64,000 nt of DNA, taken from positions 4,323,501 through 4,387,500 of the forward strand of contig JAHQIY010000005.1 in the NCBI GenBank assembly GCA_019054805.1, read 5' to 3'. Position numbers and translations under genes: made by a program. This document shows, one piece after another, positions 24,001 to 36,401 of this stretch (its first letter is position 1; the number at the start of each line of letters is the position of its first letter). This DNA comes from Brachionus manjavacas (lineage: Eukaryota > Rotifera > Eurotatoria > Ploima > Brachionidae). The notes under the pieces are model-generated. The model was given only the letters and a program-made list of their open reading frames with translations, had not been told where the DNA came from and did not search any database.

Positions 24001-25459
24001 GGATTTACGTCAGAAGAACGCATCCTAGAGGTCCTACACGGCTCAACAAAGTACTGGATCGGCAAAGACTACTGTAATTTTAATGTAAAGGACGTCAGAG
24101 ATGTAAATACGCCATTTAAAGATTTGATAGACCGAGCAAGTGTTCCGCGCATGCCTTGGCATGACGTTGGTGGAGTTGTGTGCGGTCCGGCGGCTCGTGA
24201 CATCGCCCGCCACTTTATACAAAGATGGAACTACATCAAACAAAAAAAAGTCAGCAAAAACAAAAATTATCCAATTTTGTTGCCAAAAAATTATCAAAAT
24301 TATACCATACCAGCCTCGTTAGAGTCAAAATGTTGGCCATGTAGTGTCCAAGTTCTGCGCAGCATATCATCATGGTCGGCCGGATTGGCAAAAACAGAAA
24401 CAAGTATTCATGAAGCAATGAAGCATTTAATACAAACAAGTAAACACTATATCTACATTGAGAACCAGTTTTTTGTCAGTCTTTTAGATGACACCACTGT
24501 ATATAACCAAATAACCGAATGTTTGTACGAAAGAATTGTGCGTGCTTCCCGTGACAAAGAAATCTTTAAGGTCTATGTATTCATACCATTAATTCCCGGT
24601 TACGAGGGTGAGTATGGCAAGTCTTCCGGTGTTTTGCTTCATGCCATTACTCACTACAACAACTCGTCAATTAACGGTCTGATTAAAAAATTGTCCGAAG
24701 CATCAATTGAAGCCTTGAATTATCTTTGTTTTTTCAGCATGCGAAACTGGGCCGAGCTCAATGGAAAACTGGTCACTGAATTGATATATGTGCACAGTAA
24801 ACTAATTCTAGTGGACGATAGAGCGTGTATCATAGGCTCGGCAAACATAAACGACAGAAGTCTTCTTGGTAATCGTGACTCGGAAGTTGCCTTGCTTGTA
24901 GAGGACACTCAATTTGTCAAGGGAATCATGAACAAGAAAGAATGTGGTGTGGGACGATTCTGCTCGAGTCTGAGACACAGGTTGTTTAAAGAATTTTTAG
25001 GGGAATTAGTGTGCAATTCCGAGCCAAATTTAGACCCTGGTTTGGTGAATATGCACCCAAGACGCAAAAGTTTCCGCGACAAAGTGCCAAGCGAGTCAAT
25101 AGACATAAGTGATCCTTGTAGTGATGAGTTTTACAAACAAGTAATGCTTAAGTATGCAGCTCAAAACACTAGGATTTATGATTTAGTAAGAATTTAATTT
25201 TTTTTTAATTTGAAATTAAATTTTTGAAAAAAAGGTTTTTAAAACTATTCCATGTGATTATGTGAGTAACTTTCAACAGCTGAAAGAATATCAAAAACAG
25301 TCGTGCCTTAACCTAAAAAATCAAACAGAAGCCAAGCTAGAGCTGTCCAAAATCAAGGGATATATAGTGCTTTATCCATATAGATTTTTATGCTTTGAAG
25401 ATTTGACTCCTCAATTGGGAACTAAAGAAAAACTGGTGCCATCTTCGTTGTTCACTTAA
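18100..25459 (+). CDS. PLD1: Phospholipase D1/2 (PX-PH type), 8 exons
   Basis: About 1198 aa; hydrolyses phosphatidylcholine to phosphatidic acid and choline on membranes. Exons: 18100-18584, 18645-18816, 18878-19014, 21361-21829, 21881-22143, 22191-22248, 23398-25185 and 25235-25459, all in phase. The PX domain (about residues 85-210) includes [15 protein letters not shown] and [14 protein letters not shown]. The PH domain starts at [18 protein letters not shown]. The first catalytic motif is HHEKLVMID (near residue 478), the second HSKLILVDD with GSANINDRS (near 993); both HxKxxxxD sets are intact. YIYIENQFF and the C-terminal [16 protein letters not shown] and GTKEKLVP blocks are also present. 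A long Ser-rich, charged loop (exon 7, about residues 530-735) between the two halves corresponds to the PLD1 loop. It is slightly longer than human PLD1 (1074 aa). Intron 3 is 2.3 kb. The first Met at 18100 is assumed. Confidence 0.93.
19015..21360. other. PLD intron 3
   Basis: A 2346-bp GT-AG intron joining DS-R-WLIIKD inside the PH domain. AT-rich throughout; no gene, tRNA or clear transposon end is visible. A 13-nt microexon-like segment near 20925 was considered and rejected. Confidence 0.6.
22249..23397. other. PLD intron 6 with a repeat fragment
   Basis: An 1149-bp intron between phase-0 exons. Its middle part (about 22850-23022) is a TTTACG-rich repeat that ends in CACCACTG followed by TA, listed separately. 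The rest is AT-rich without features. A small exon here cannot be excluded, because the loop this region encodes is poorly conserved. Confidence 0.5.
22845..23022. mobile_element. TTTACG-rich repeat with mariner-like end
   Basis: Repeated variants of TTTACGTAAAAT and CGTAAAATAC fill this stretch. It ends in AAAGCACCACTG next to TA, whose reverse complement, CAGTGGTGCTTT, looks like a Tc1/mariner terminal repeat beside its TA target. A related piece with the same end lies at about 46150-46249, and similar TTTACG motifs occur at 715-880. The opposite end is not clear. Confidence 0.4.
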
Positions 25460-25658
25460 ATAAGCGGCTACAATTTTAAATGCGTTAAAAATTCAATTTG
25501 ACCAACAATTTAATATTTTTTTCCTTTTATCTCATTTATTTTGAAAAGATTCCAGATTTTATTTTTATAGAACTTTAAAACGATAAAAATATTTGTTTTT
25601 TTTCCAATTTTGGATTTATTTATTTATTTCTTTTTATTTTATGTAGGTATTTATTTGA

Positions 25659-25664
25659 AATAAA
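25659..25664 (+). terminator. Poly(A) signal of PLD
   Basis: AATAAA about 200 nt after the PLD stop codon. A plausible position, not proven to be used. Confidence 0.4.
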
Positions 25665-25669
25665 ATTAT

Positions 25670-28600
25670 TGTAAATTAATTAAAAAAAATGATCGTAATA
25701 CACAAAAATATTAAATAAAAGATAAATTAAAATACTTTAAATTAATTAAATTGCTTGGTTTTTTTTTCAATCCAAGTTTGAGAAACGGTAATAGTTGCTA
25801 TTACTTTCGAGCCTTTTAAATTAACTTTATTTCTAGTGTTTAAGACAATAAGAACTGCATTTCTTTTTTTTAAAACGCAGCATCAGAATCCTAAAACTAA
25901 AACCAAAGGGAGGAACATAATTAATTTTATAATGAATTAAAAATTGAAAAAACAGAGAAAAATTTTTTTAAATTTGAATTTATATTTTGGTCAAAATATA
26001 GCAGAATTTATAAAATAAAACAATTTCTTTATTATTAAAATTAAAAAAAAATTAGCTTTTCAAAATATGATTAAAAATATCGATGGAAGTTTAAAAACGG
26101 TTCAACCTGGGGTTTGGGACAAAACCTTTAATTTTAATTTTCAAAACAAAATAAATAACAAAATTAACTAAGGCTTTGTGAATTTTGGTAAAAAAACAAA
26201 AACAAAATATAAAAAAAGCCAAAGCTTTAAATCGGACTGATCAAAACATGTTCTGTAAGTTGCAGCAACTGATACATTCTCTGTACTACCAATATACTGA
26301 TTCTGCAAAAGTCTGCATTAAATCTTCAAAATTCAGTCCAGTTTACTAAATATTGAATTAACGTAAATATTTGTTTTTTAAATGCGACACTTAAAACCCA
26401 AAAACTTGGTTTTGGTGTCTTAAAAAAAAGTTGTTCCGACTTTCTTTTAAAACAAATTTGAAAATTTCATTTTACTTGCAGAATTATTTATTTTGATCTT
26501 TAGTATTTTAAGCCTTGAAAATTCAATTTATTTTAGGCCCTAAAACTAAGTTACTGAACGTTTAGTGTGGCGTAAAAAAACAAATATTTACGGTACTTGC
26601 AAATTTATTCCATGGCCCTATTCAGACAGTTTTGTGAAAACTACATCTACTAACAGGATTCCGAATTGCTCGGGAAACCAAGGTGTTGACTCCTTACCGA
26701 TAACCAAAATTATTTTTCAACAATCCACAATTTAAAAACTTATCCTTTCAATTTATTGCTAACTTTAAAATCAAAGTTTCCTAAAATTATTTTATTTTTT
26801 AAATGTATAGGAAAAAATTTAATTTTTTAATTATAGTAAGATCAAAAAAAAGTCCAAAAAAACTTAACATTTAGTACTTTTTTTACCAATATTCGATAAA
26901 TTCAATATAAAGATTAATTTATTTTTTTGCTTCTGCTTACTTTTAACAAATTTTGTCTAAAAATATCAACAATTAATTTTTTTTTAAAACTCAACCGCAT
27001 GGTTGTTTAGTAATTTCAAAAAAGGCAAAAAATAATTTTCAAATAAAGTGTTATTTTTTAATTTCAAACAATTGTTGGGAGAAAGGTTAATTAAGCATTT
27101 TTTAAAAGCTAAATGCTTTTTCAGGCAATTTAATAATTCATTTATTCATGAATACATCATTAATAATTAATTAAAAAAATTATTTATTATAAAAAATATC
27201 AATAGAGGTTTTACTGAACTGAACATTTTGTTTCTTTAATTAAATCTTAGACAATTTTATTTTTAAATATTATTCAGAAATCTATAATAGTTTCATAAAA
27301 TATTGATTTAATTTTGGTATTAATTTTAAATATTTCATATCAAATTTTTTAACATTTAACTTTAAAATTTTATCCAAAATCCTTAAAAATCGATAAAAAT
27401 GAAATGAATTAATTCATAAATCACCAAGAACATAATTTAGATGTAAAAATTTTTATCTCTTAGTATTAATTTTATTTGAGAAATGGTGATACAGTGGGTA
27501 AAATAACAGCTTTTAAAATCTAAGATTACTTGTTCAAATCCCACTAAAAAAAATCAATTCATAACGAATGCTTCTTTGATTTAACTAATATAAATTGACG
27601 ATTAAAAAATGATTATTTAAATTTGAAAGGATTTGAACTGAATTTTGCCTATTTATTGAAAAATTAAAGCAAAACAAAATATTTGAAAATTTAAAAACAA
27701 ATTAACAATTTTGAAAATTCATTGCATAAAAATCATAAAGTGTTCAGAAAAATAATTGAAAAAACCAAATATTTAGAACTGTTTCAATCAATGTTCGATC
27801 AATTCTCTAAATATAAAGATTCATTTCTTTATTTCTTTTATTTATGTTTAAAAAACTTTGTTTGATAATTTAAACAGTAATTTTTCAAAATAATTGTCAA
27901 TGAAACTGGGATTAAATTTGATAAAATATATTTTGCAATCGTTTTTTCTTCAAACTTCACCTTTCTCTTTCGTTTAAAAGAGATAAAAGTCGAGTCGACA
28001 ATTATCATTTTTTCTAGTTGGATTTAAATGTTTATAAGTTATTTTTTATTTTAAATGTTTTTATGTAGTCCTACACTGTTGCCCTAAATTTTTAAATTTT
28101 ATCAAAAACAATTTATTTAGTTTATTAAAAATATTTTCTGAACAATTCAAATTTTAAGTATTACAAATTCAAATAATTCAAAATTTAATTCAATTTTATA
28201 TAGTTTATAGTAAAATTTTTTCCTTTATCTGTTAAGAATTAAGTGAATTTTATCGAATATTTTTTAGATAAAATTTGATGAAATGAGCATGATGATGATG
28301 TGAACACTTGATAACATTATCGCATACACCCAGCTTTTTAAAGAAAAAACATTCTACTATTTCTAATTTTCAAATAAATTTTTAAATTTTGATAAAATTT
28401 TATTTTAAACTGTCATATAAGCAAAAAAAACATTTTACTAAACAACTAGAATATTTTTTTTTAAATTAAATTTAGCTTACAAGCCTAATTCAAATAGCTT
28501 CAATCAATGTTACGATTTAAATAAAAAATTTATTTAAAAGTAATTTTAATTTTTTCAAAACAAGATAAAAGCATCACTATTCAACTTAAAAAATCTAACA

Positions 28601-28777
28601 ATGAAATTTTGTCTGATAGATAAAAACACTAAATGATTTATTAAAATAGATTTTTTATCAAATGCTATTTTTTGCAGTAGCTTTACATAAAAATCGAACA
28701 AAACTTGTCCAAAATTAACATTTATAAAATTTTATCACAAAACCGGTTTTGAAATTTCAAAAACGAATAAAAAAAAT
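25670..28777. other. Gene-free region between convergent PLD and Smaug genes
   Basis: About 3.1 kb of AT-rich DNA. Open frames are short and lack conserved motifs. Near 27480-27545 there is a weak tRNA-like signature (B-box-like TTGTTCAAATCCCAC), possibly a tRNA-derived remnant. Nothing else can be supported. Confidence 0.4.
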
Positions 28778-31069
28778 TTATTTATTTAAATCCATGAAAT
28801 TATCTTTTTCAAGCTTGTATCTGTCGAATATGGTGTGATTGAATGGGGCTGAGGCAGTACGATCAATTTTCTTTTTATTTTGTATCCTAAGCCGCGCATT
28901 AATAGAGTTATTGCTTTGATAATGAACATGGTTTACTGGTGACTTGGAACGTGAATTTTGAATAGTTTTAAAATCTTTCTCGTTAAGTGAATTCCTCATA
29001 TCCGACAACTGGGTATTTTGGTAATCAGTAAATGCCTTTTTTTAAAAATTTTAAAATTTTAAAATCAAATTAAAAATTTACTTTTGTTAAAAATAATTTA
29101 TCAATTATAGTCAAAAATAACCCAATCAGTTCACCCAATTCTTTTCCACTTTCGGACTCAATCCAAAGTTCACCTGAGAACTTTCTCGCCAAGTCTTTTT
29201 CTTTAAGCAAATAGCTTTGAGCTTTTAGTAGGAATCTGATTATCTTAGAGCATAAGACTTCGCTTTCACCAAATTTCTGTTTTTCAAATGAACCAGTTTG
29301 GATACTGGACAAATCAGCTAAACTTGTGGGAGGACTGTTTTGAGGCTTCATTGGAGTCAATGATATCTGATAAACTTCTTCTAACAATTCCTTCAAATTG
29401 CAATTATCCTTTGTAATGCTAAGCTCATTCCATTTCTTTAAAAATAATGTTCATTATTAAACTTAAAAATCTAATTAATGGTTTATACATTTGTTATTTC
29501 GTCGAGTTTTTCATTACGTTGCTTTAGTTTTTCAATATTTTGCAAAATTTTTCGTCTTGCACCCAGAGTAATATCGTAGCTAATCAATTTTTCATCTGTC
29601 AAATTCATCAAGTCATCGTAAGATAAAGGACATAGCATGGTGCTGTATTTGTGAAGTCTCAAATTTTTTAGCCAAAAAAATACACCTAAAAATATTAGTA
29701 GATGATAGCAATAATTTCGAAAAATTACCTTTGGCTCCTTTATTTTTGCTGAAGTCAATTTTGTCTTCATTGAGTTCATTTGAAATAGCTTTTGGTCTAC
29801 TAAACAAAAAACCATAATATTATTTTCCTTTAAATTCTAAGAGTTAAAAAAATATTACTTAAAATTTCCAAAAAATTCGCTTGAATTACCAAAGTCGTTG
29901 GAAATAATTGAATCTAAGAAAATAAATTATCAAAAATTTAGTTCTAGTAAATTAATTTGTTTATTTACTTGTTGAAAAATTATTTGTTTTATTACCAAAT
30001 TTAAAATAATTGCCTTTAAAAAAATGAATATTTGTATTCAAGAAAAATTTAAAAAAAAAATACTTTCAAAATTCTCCATGGGCTTTAGAGGACTAAAAGG
30101 AGGCAGTGAAATGCTTGAAAACACTGGCTTGTGCTGAGAATTTACATAATTTTTAATATTAGCCATTAAACTTGTATTAATTGAGCATTTAGAATCGTCA
30201 ATTTTTTCAGAAAAGTTATAGCTATCATAGCCAAAATTAGCAAATTCAGAGCTTTCCGTGTTAGAAAAGTTGCTGTCTGCTGATTTATCATTTAAGCTAA
30301 GATTAGAGTCGAATTTGTTTACCATTATGTTATCAAAAGCAGAATTATTTGACACATCTCTTTGAATAAAAATAATTATTTATTTATTAAAAAAATCAAT
30401 ATTTTCATTTGAGATTATGAATAAGACTGGTCATGATTAAGAGATAGGAATAGTTAAAAAAACTGTAAATCCTACATGTTTTGTACACATTGATTATTTA
30501 AATTTTGGATGTTTTCTTCCAAAAGATCTGACCATTTTTTAAACATTAATTTTTGACCATCGTCAAACAATGGATGGTAAACCGCCAGTTGAACAACACA
30601 TCGGCATTGGAAAAAATTACAGTTTTGTTTCTTGCAAATTTCTAGGATGCCTATTATCAAGTTAAAATACCAATTTCCTAATTGTTCTCTTAAAGGGTTC
30701 TTGTGGTCAACTAGAGGCAAATATAACATTATAGTCTTGAGTTTTTTTTCTACTGGCATTTCGTTCAACAATTGGAAATATCCTAAAAAAAAATTTTCTT
30801 TAAATTGATTAATAAAGATTATTTAATTTTTTATTACTGATATTGTTGGCTTGTTCTTCAAGAATGTTGGTTTGATCACTTTTTTTTAAATTCTCCACCA
30901 AGTCAGAGGTAGCTGAGAGAAAAAACTTGAGCATGCTCAGCGAAAGACTGTCCATCGATTTGATCAAAAGTGTGACCCGATCTACTTGATTCCATGATTT
31001 TATCTCTGATATGAGCTTTTCCTTGTGTGAGTCACTCACTGTTTTGAAATCTTTTTCAGCCAAATACAT
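28778..31069 (-). CDS. SAMD4A: Smaug/SAMD4 RNA-binding translational repressor, 9 exons
   Basis: About 604 aa. Exons on the minus strand: 31069-30838, 30782-30476, 30359-30064, 30013-29969, 29913-29859, 29799-29729, 29685-29489, 29435-29082 and 29035-28778; every junction keeps phase. The N-terminal half resembles the Smaug similarity regions (SWNQVDRVTLLIKSMDSLS and KKLKTIMLYLPLVDHKNP). A Ser/Asn-rich, weakly conserved linker follows. The SAM domain (about residues 336-400) is diagnostic: FWLKNLRLHKYSTML, LTDEKL, ITLGARRKILQNIEKLKQRN. The basic RLHKY and GARRKI surfaces are those that contact SRE stem-loop RNA in Smaug/Vts1. The segment after it (LKELLEEVYQISLTPMKP) also matches the family. 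Smaug recruits deadenylase and 4E-binding proteins to silence and destabilise mRNA. The upstream in-frame TTG at 31084 is not a credible start; the first ATG is used. Confidence 0.88.
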
Positions 31070-32687
31070 ATTTTTTATTTTCAAATAAGAATAAAATTTC
31101 AGATTTTAAAAGCTATTTAATTTTAAAAGACGTCTCTCTTGAGTGTTGTATCTTGCGATGGGTGAAAATAACACAAATCTTGATCAAAACCTATTTATGA
31201 ATTCGAAAATTGATTGTTTTCTCATGTTTATGAAGCTCTTCAGTTTTAGTAATATGTTTTTGCGCAATGGGCTTTTTGAAATAAAAGATATTTTTGGCTA
31301 AAAAATTATTTCATAAAATTAGCTGAATTAAAATTTTTTTAAAATCATGATTTCTATGAAAAAATAATCTCTGAATAAACGAGAGAAAATTATAAAATTT
31401 ACTAATTTAAAATTTTTAATTTATTCAAAAGAAAAAACATGAACGCTCGCTCAGGTAAACTAGGCTTACCTAAGAAACCAAGTTAACAACCAAATATATC
31501 ATGAATCAAAAAAAACAAAAAAGACCTCTTTATATTTTAAGGTTAAATGAGAATTTATAGTTTCTATTTGTGCATCGCAATACAAAAAGATATGCAATTA
31601 GAACAAGGTATAAAATTGCCTGGCTTATTTTTAAAGGGAATTTAGAGAAAAATTTTAATTAAAATTTCAAATACTCATACCAATAAGAGGTTTCGTAGAA
31701 AATATCACTGCTCTTATTTTTTCAATTAACTCTACACAATTAAACTCTTAATTGAATTGAATTTTTTGCTCGTTCACTATTTGAACTAGTCAAATAAAGT
31801 TAAAAAATTATGGCTCTAAAATTTTAGTTCCGTATCTTGTAGCATATCAACCATCCTAATTTTAATAATTCATACAGGTTCTTAAATATTCTTTACGAAT
31901 GTTTCAATCTGGAATACCAAACTCAAATCGACTCCTAGTGTAAACTAGCACAATAAGCTTAAAAAAGCAAAATAATCATAAAGTGTTAAATAGAAAAAAG
32001 CTAAAATTTGACTAATTTTCTTTTCGAAAATAGCTCAAAAATTTTTTTATGAGAGTAAAGACCGGTTTTTAGTTAGAATAAAAGCTAAATTTAGGCTTTA
32101 TTGTTGGAAAATATCCCAAATTCAGGGTATTTTCCAGCTAATTCAATTTTAATTATTCTGAATTTTTTTAATTTGATAATTTACTTTTCTAACAAAACAC
32201 GTGTAATGCTATATTTTAAATATTATTTAATTTTTTTAATTATTTACTCTTAATTAGTGAGTCATTCAGAAAAAAACTAATATTTAAATATCCTGTAATT
32301 ATTATAATTTGTAGTTAGGTTAAAAGAAATCAAATCTTTATTGTTCATCGTTAACTTAGCTACTAACTCTTGTAAAGCTCATCAAAATTTTATTCTGTTC
32401 CGATAAGCGCACCTTGCGGAAGCAAAATAATTAATTTTTAATATGATTTCAAATTAAGTTGCTATTAGTATCCTAAACAAGGAGTCTTATGAACTTAGAA
32501 AGCAAACGCTTTAAAGAACTTTTTTCTTTTCAATTAATTTCTTCTTTTCAAAATTATTTTTATCCTCGGTCTAAAAAAATTTATTTAAAAAAAATTAAAT
32601 AAGAAAGTTTTATTTAAAAAATTGTTTATGCCTGAAAATTCTTAAGCATAAAAAATGATAATCTACCATGCGCTCACGATCTCTTTG
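31070..32687. other. Intergenic region between Smaug and OSTM1 genes
   Basis: About 1.6 kb upstream of the Smaug gene and downstream of OSTM1, both on the minus strand. It is AT-rich with no supportable gene. It should contain the Smaug promoter and OSTM1 3' UTR. Confidence 0.4.
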
Positions 32688-33892
32688 TTAGTTTTGAAAG
32701 AGTGTTACCTCTTTTCCGTGCTTAAAATTAACTATATATATTTTTTTTTCAAATATAAAAATAAAATTACAAATTTTCAAAACTTCTCTTTCTTCTTCAG
32801 TCTTTTTAAGACCAGCGTACAAATAAAAAAAGCCAGTGACTAGAATAACAACCCCACTGATTACAAAAATGTTCACTTCATCTATTTTTCTGTAATTGCA
32901 TTTGTAGCCTTTGGACCATGCAATTCTTGTATAATTAAACTTGAAATTTAGATATTATTAAAGAGCATCAAATTTAAAAGTCGATTTTTGAAAATTTACC
33001 AAATCAACCGGGTCCATGCACATGTTGTTTTCATCTTTACCCAATTTTTTCCCCATATAAGAAAAATGGTTTGTCAAATTTATGTAAAGGCTTTTACAAA
33101 TTGTACAAAGCTTCGGATTTGGTTCATAATCTTGAAAAAGTGGATCCAAAGAGGACGGTTTCTAATTTTAGTTAAATGAATAAATAAAAAAGTATGAATT
33201 CGGGTTCAATCAGTTTACTCTGGTGTAATTATTGATACATATCTCCAATTCTTGCTGAATTTGATAAAACTCAACAATGTGATCTTTTAAGGTGAAATTG
33301 ACAGTTCCATTAGTTAGATTGTAGCTTTCAAAACAGTCTTGTTAAATAAAAATTGAAAAATAATTTAAAATAAAATTTAAAAATTTAAAAATTTAAAAAC
33401 CTTCACATCTTGAAGCATCCCATATCTCTCTAATAGTATTTGATATTCTGACTACAGTCTGTACTCTATCAGTGGCTTCTACAATATTCTCACAAGTGAG
33501 CCCATTTGTGTACAAAGATTTTGCATAAACGTCAGTATTCTTTAAAATTAAATAAGAAAAAAATAACTTAAAAAATACAATACCTCTCTGATTAAAGTGT
33601 AAGCATCATTTAACTTAAGATAGTAGACTAAGCAATTTTGGCACACGTGATATGGTCTTGAATAATTTGCTACACATTGAATAAATTCAGAGCTTACGTG
33701 AGCCAAGTTTTTATACGAGGCTATGCAGGTATTTTCAATTGGAATTGAAATATTGTTTCTTAATTCGAAAAAATCTTGGATATCCACGATTAACTTTCTT
33801 TTTAGCAAAGGTTTCAAAATTTCAAAAACATTATTGCCATAGACTAAATTAATTGATAATAAAATGACTAAAACTGTAAAAGGTCTAACCAT
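32688..33892 (-). CDS. OSTM1: OSTM1-like lysosomal membrane protein, 5 exons
   Basis: About 326 aa (human OSTM1: 334). Exons on the minus strand: 33892-33584, 33539-33401, 33337-33219, 33161-33000 and 32939-32688. A signal peptide (MVRPFTVLVILLSINLVYG) precedes a Cys-rich, N-glycosylated luminal domain: FIQCVANYSRPYHVCQNC, then TREIWDASRCEDC-like spacing and LCTICKSLY. CMDPVDLFNYTRIAW precedes one transmembrane segment (NIFVISGVVILVTGFFYLYA) and a short cytosolic tail. OSTM1 is the beta subunit of the lysosomal Cl-/H+ exchanger ClC-7. The last 32 codons are uncertain: 32721-32783 (63 nt) is open in frame but AT-rich with GT and AG ends, so it may be an intron, giving 305 aa. NDUFA1 lies 163 bp upstream on the same strand. 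Confidence 0.88.
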
Positions 33893-34007
33893 GATTTTAA
33901 TTCATCTAAAACTTGTTCAATAAATTAGGAATATATTCGTTAGGATTAAAACTGAAGAAACTCAGTTTTTAAATAAATTATAAAAGAAAAAAAAATGATA
34001 TTAATTT

Positions 34008-34013
34008 TTTATT
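34008..34013 (-). terminator. Poly(A) signal of NDUFA1
   Basis: Minus-strand AATAAA about 43 nt after the NDUFA1 stop and before the OSTM1 start. Confidence 0.45.
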
Positions 34014-34055
34014 TAAGAGAGATTTTAGTCATAGATCATTTTTTTGAATATTTTT

Positions 34056-34438
34056 TCATGGTTGTTGTGGAACTGAAAGCCTTTCTTTAGTTAGTAAATG
34101 ATTCAAACCATCTAAGCTTAATGGTTCATCCAACGCTTCCAAACCCTTAAAGAAGTGTTTTGAAAAAATAAGTATTAATCAATTGAATATGAAGATTACA
34201 ATTTGTTTATATTCGTTTCCGGTAATACGTCTATCTCGGAGATATAAATAATAATCACGATGATCCACTTCATAGTTTCTTCTGTGAACCTGCAATGACA
34301 AATGCTCATTAAGTAAAAAATTTATTTGAATTTTTTTACATGACGAGTGGCGACCCAATTACCAGCGGCATTGATATACGCTGGTAAGAATAACATAGCA
34401 CCAGTTAAAACTAATGATGGAACAGTCCAATACCACAT
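34056..34438 (-). CDS. NDUFA1: NADH dehydrogenase 1 alpha subcomplex subunit 1 (MWFE), 3 exons
   Basis: About 92 aa, below the size of the long open frames, so found by translation of the spaced exons 34438-34340, 34289-34200 and 34145-34056 (minus strand, all phase 0). It begins MWYWTVPSLVLTGAMLFLP, matching the MWFE start and single membrane anchor of this complex I accessory subunit. NYEVDHRDYYLYLRDRRITG follows (human: YHWSLMERDRRISG), then GLEALD (human KGLENID). The protein is about 20 residues longer than the 70-aa human one at the C terminus. It sits in the mitochondrial inner membrane and is needed for complex I assembly. Its close spacing to OSTM1 is discussed as a possible operon. 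Confidence 0.88.
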
Positions 34439-35930
34439 TATGTCTAAAAAGATAAATAAATTTCAAATAGACAGCTAAGTGAGATTTAAGTAGCACTTAA
34501 AAAAAATCACAGATCATATGACGGAATCAATATTTTAATTTGATTCTTTAATTTTAATTATGATTTTTAAAGCGTTTTGATGAGGCATCAGAATGAACGA
34601 AATAAAAATTTCTAAACGCTTTATTTTGAATTTTTTGTTGAAAATTTTATTTTATAATAAAATTTACAATTTCTTTGTTTTTTTTTTGTTTTTCAGAAAA
34701 ATTTCAAATAAATTCATAAAATTTTTGGCTCCACTATTTCAAGATGATCTATTTTTATCGCGAACTTTAACATCATATATTGTCAAATTCAAGTCGCAAA
34801 TAATAAACGACAATTAGAATGACCGGAATTTGAATGTTTAATGTCATATGATAGTTAAAATATTGAAATGTATCTTTTAGTTTTAGCTTATCGAAATCAA
34901 AATATGCAAATACAGACCTCTAACGAAACTTGTCATAAATGTCTGCACAAAACCGCGCACCTTTTAAAGCGGTTTTCTCTAACCACATCAGCCTCTAATT
35001 AACAAGCACACAAAATGGCTAAAAACAGATTCCACAGATTAGAGTATGACGGTTTAGTAATAAGCTGTACAGAAGACGAACAGATGTTATGTCTTCAAAA
35101 TGTTCAAAATTCAAGAAATTAAAGAGAAACTGCTTAAAGAGTTATTTTTTAATAGCACCGAACTTATCGGCAATATTAAAAAGATAAAAGAAGAGAAGAG
35201 AAGTTGGCGGATAAAAATCAATCTAAAAAAATGAGAAACAGTGAAAAGCAACCTTCAGAAAGTGTTTCTTCATTAGGCTCTTAGATATCCTTAGAAAGCT
35301 AGTGAAAAGAAACATTTTGGTAGATTGTAAGGAAAATGCAAAAAAAAGGTAAATTTGTTACATGAAAAAAATTACTTGTTTCTTTCAATATAACTGAAAA
35401 TTTACCATTTACATTTAAAATTAAATTTTGAAAATTTTCAAAAGTATCAAAATGAAAAAGATATTTAACAGCTATTAAGAACGTTTTAATCCCTATCTTC
35501 AAGCTCCTCTCTTTTTTTGTTAATCACTTGGACTTTAATTTGGGACTTATTGATTTAAAACATGAAGCAATCGAAGAATTGTATAGACCTAAGTTAATAA
35601 AAACATAACAAACTGAATAAGGAATAATTTTTATTGTGTTATGTCTTATTAAGCTTTCTCATTTTTTTTTAAATATTAGAAATCATATAAAAAAAGCAAA
35701 TTTTAAAAACAATGTATTTAGGTTCAGTTGATTTAATTTTTTTTTTTTAATTCAATCAAATTTATTAAATTAATTTTCCATTTTTAACTCTTGATAGTTA
35801 TCAATTAATCCGTAGATTGGGAAAAACTCATGAGTTACAAATCAACGTGCAAATTTTACAAAATATCCTTAGACACATACAATGAAATGGGCCTATTTTA
35901 AAATCCGCGTTGTAAAATGAAGGACATAAA
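34439..35930. other. AT-rich region with possible LINE ORF1 remnant
   Basis: Upstream of NDUFA1. Around 35014-35121 a 35-codon frame (starting MAKNRFHRLEYDGLVISCTE) with less AT-biased codons ends at a stop, and 35150-35290 continues with charged, interrupted frames. Given the LINE pieces that follow from 35950, this may be the decayed front of the same element. No homology can be asserted. Confidence 0.3.
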
Positions 35931-36206
35931 TGGCCAACATTGGTTAAGTCAAATATCTAAAGTTACTTCCGAAGCCGAAGCCTTAGCCTTTGTAGAGCCA
36001 CTGAGGCAATAATTTAGACAAAGTTAAGAAACTGCTGAGTTGCCTGAGCAGTGGACCATTGCGAACGTATCACCGATACGCAAAACGGGTCCTATTAAAA
36101 TGAGAGGTTTTGAAAAGCAAGTACAAGTATTCCACAAAAAAGTATTAAAAATGTTAGGCATGCAAAAAATCACATTTTTTAAGTCGTGGGTATGAGCTGT
36201 GGAAGA

Positions 36207-36401
36207 AGTGGTTCTAATAAAACTGCGACGCTCGCCAACCGTCTATCGGTAAAAATTTCGACTAGTGCCGTCCGTCCAAGCCGGTAAGGACCGACGGTTA
36301 GGTCAAATTGTTGGAGAGGACGGTCACCGTTGGGCTGACGCTCCCCCACCGTTGGTTTTGAACCCGTTTTTTTAAACGTTACGTTTTTATTAGAACCGCT
36401 G
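36207..36401. mobile_element. Mariner-like MITE nested in the LINE
   Basis: The left end AGTGGTTCTAATAAAAC is matched in reverse complement by the right end (AGCGGTTCTAATAAAAACG), which is followed by G and TA, so the right terminus reads TA-CAGCGGTTC as in Tc1/mariner ends. The interior is unusually GC-rich with repeated GACGGT and ACCGTTGG motifs and no ORF. The LINE reading frame resumes just after it. The left TA is degraded, so the superfamily assignment is inference. Confidence 0.55.

Noticed and set aside
27480..27545. Possible tRNA gene (TTGTTCAAATCCCAC)
   Set aside because: Only the B-box-like part is convincing. I could not fold a cloverleaf with paired acceptor ends, so it is at most a tRNA-derived remnant.
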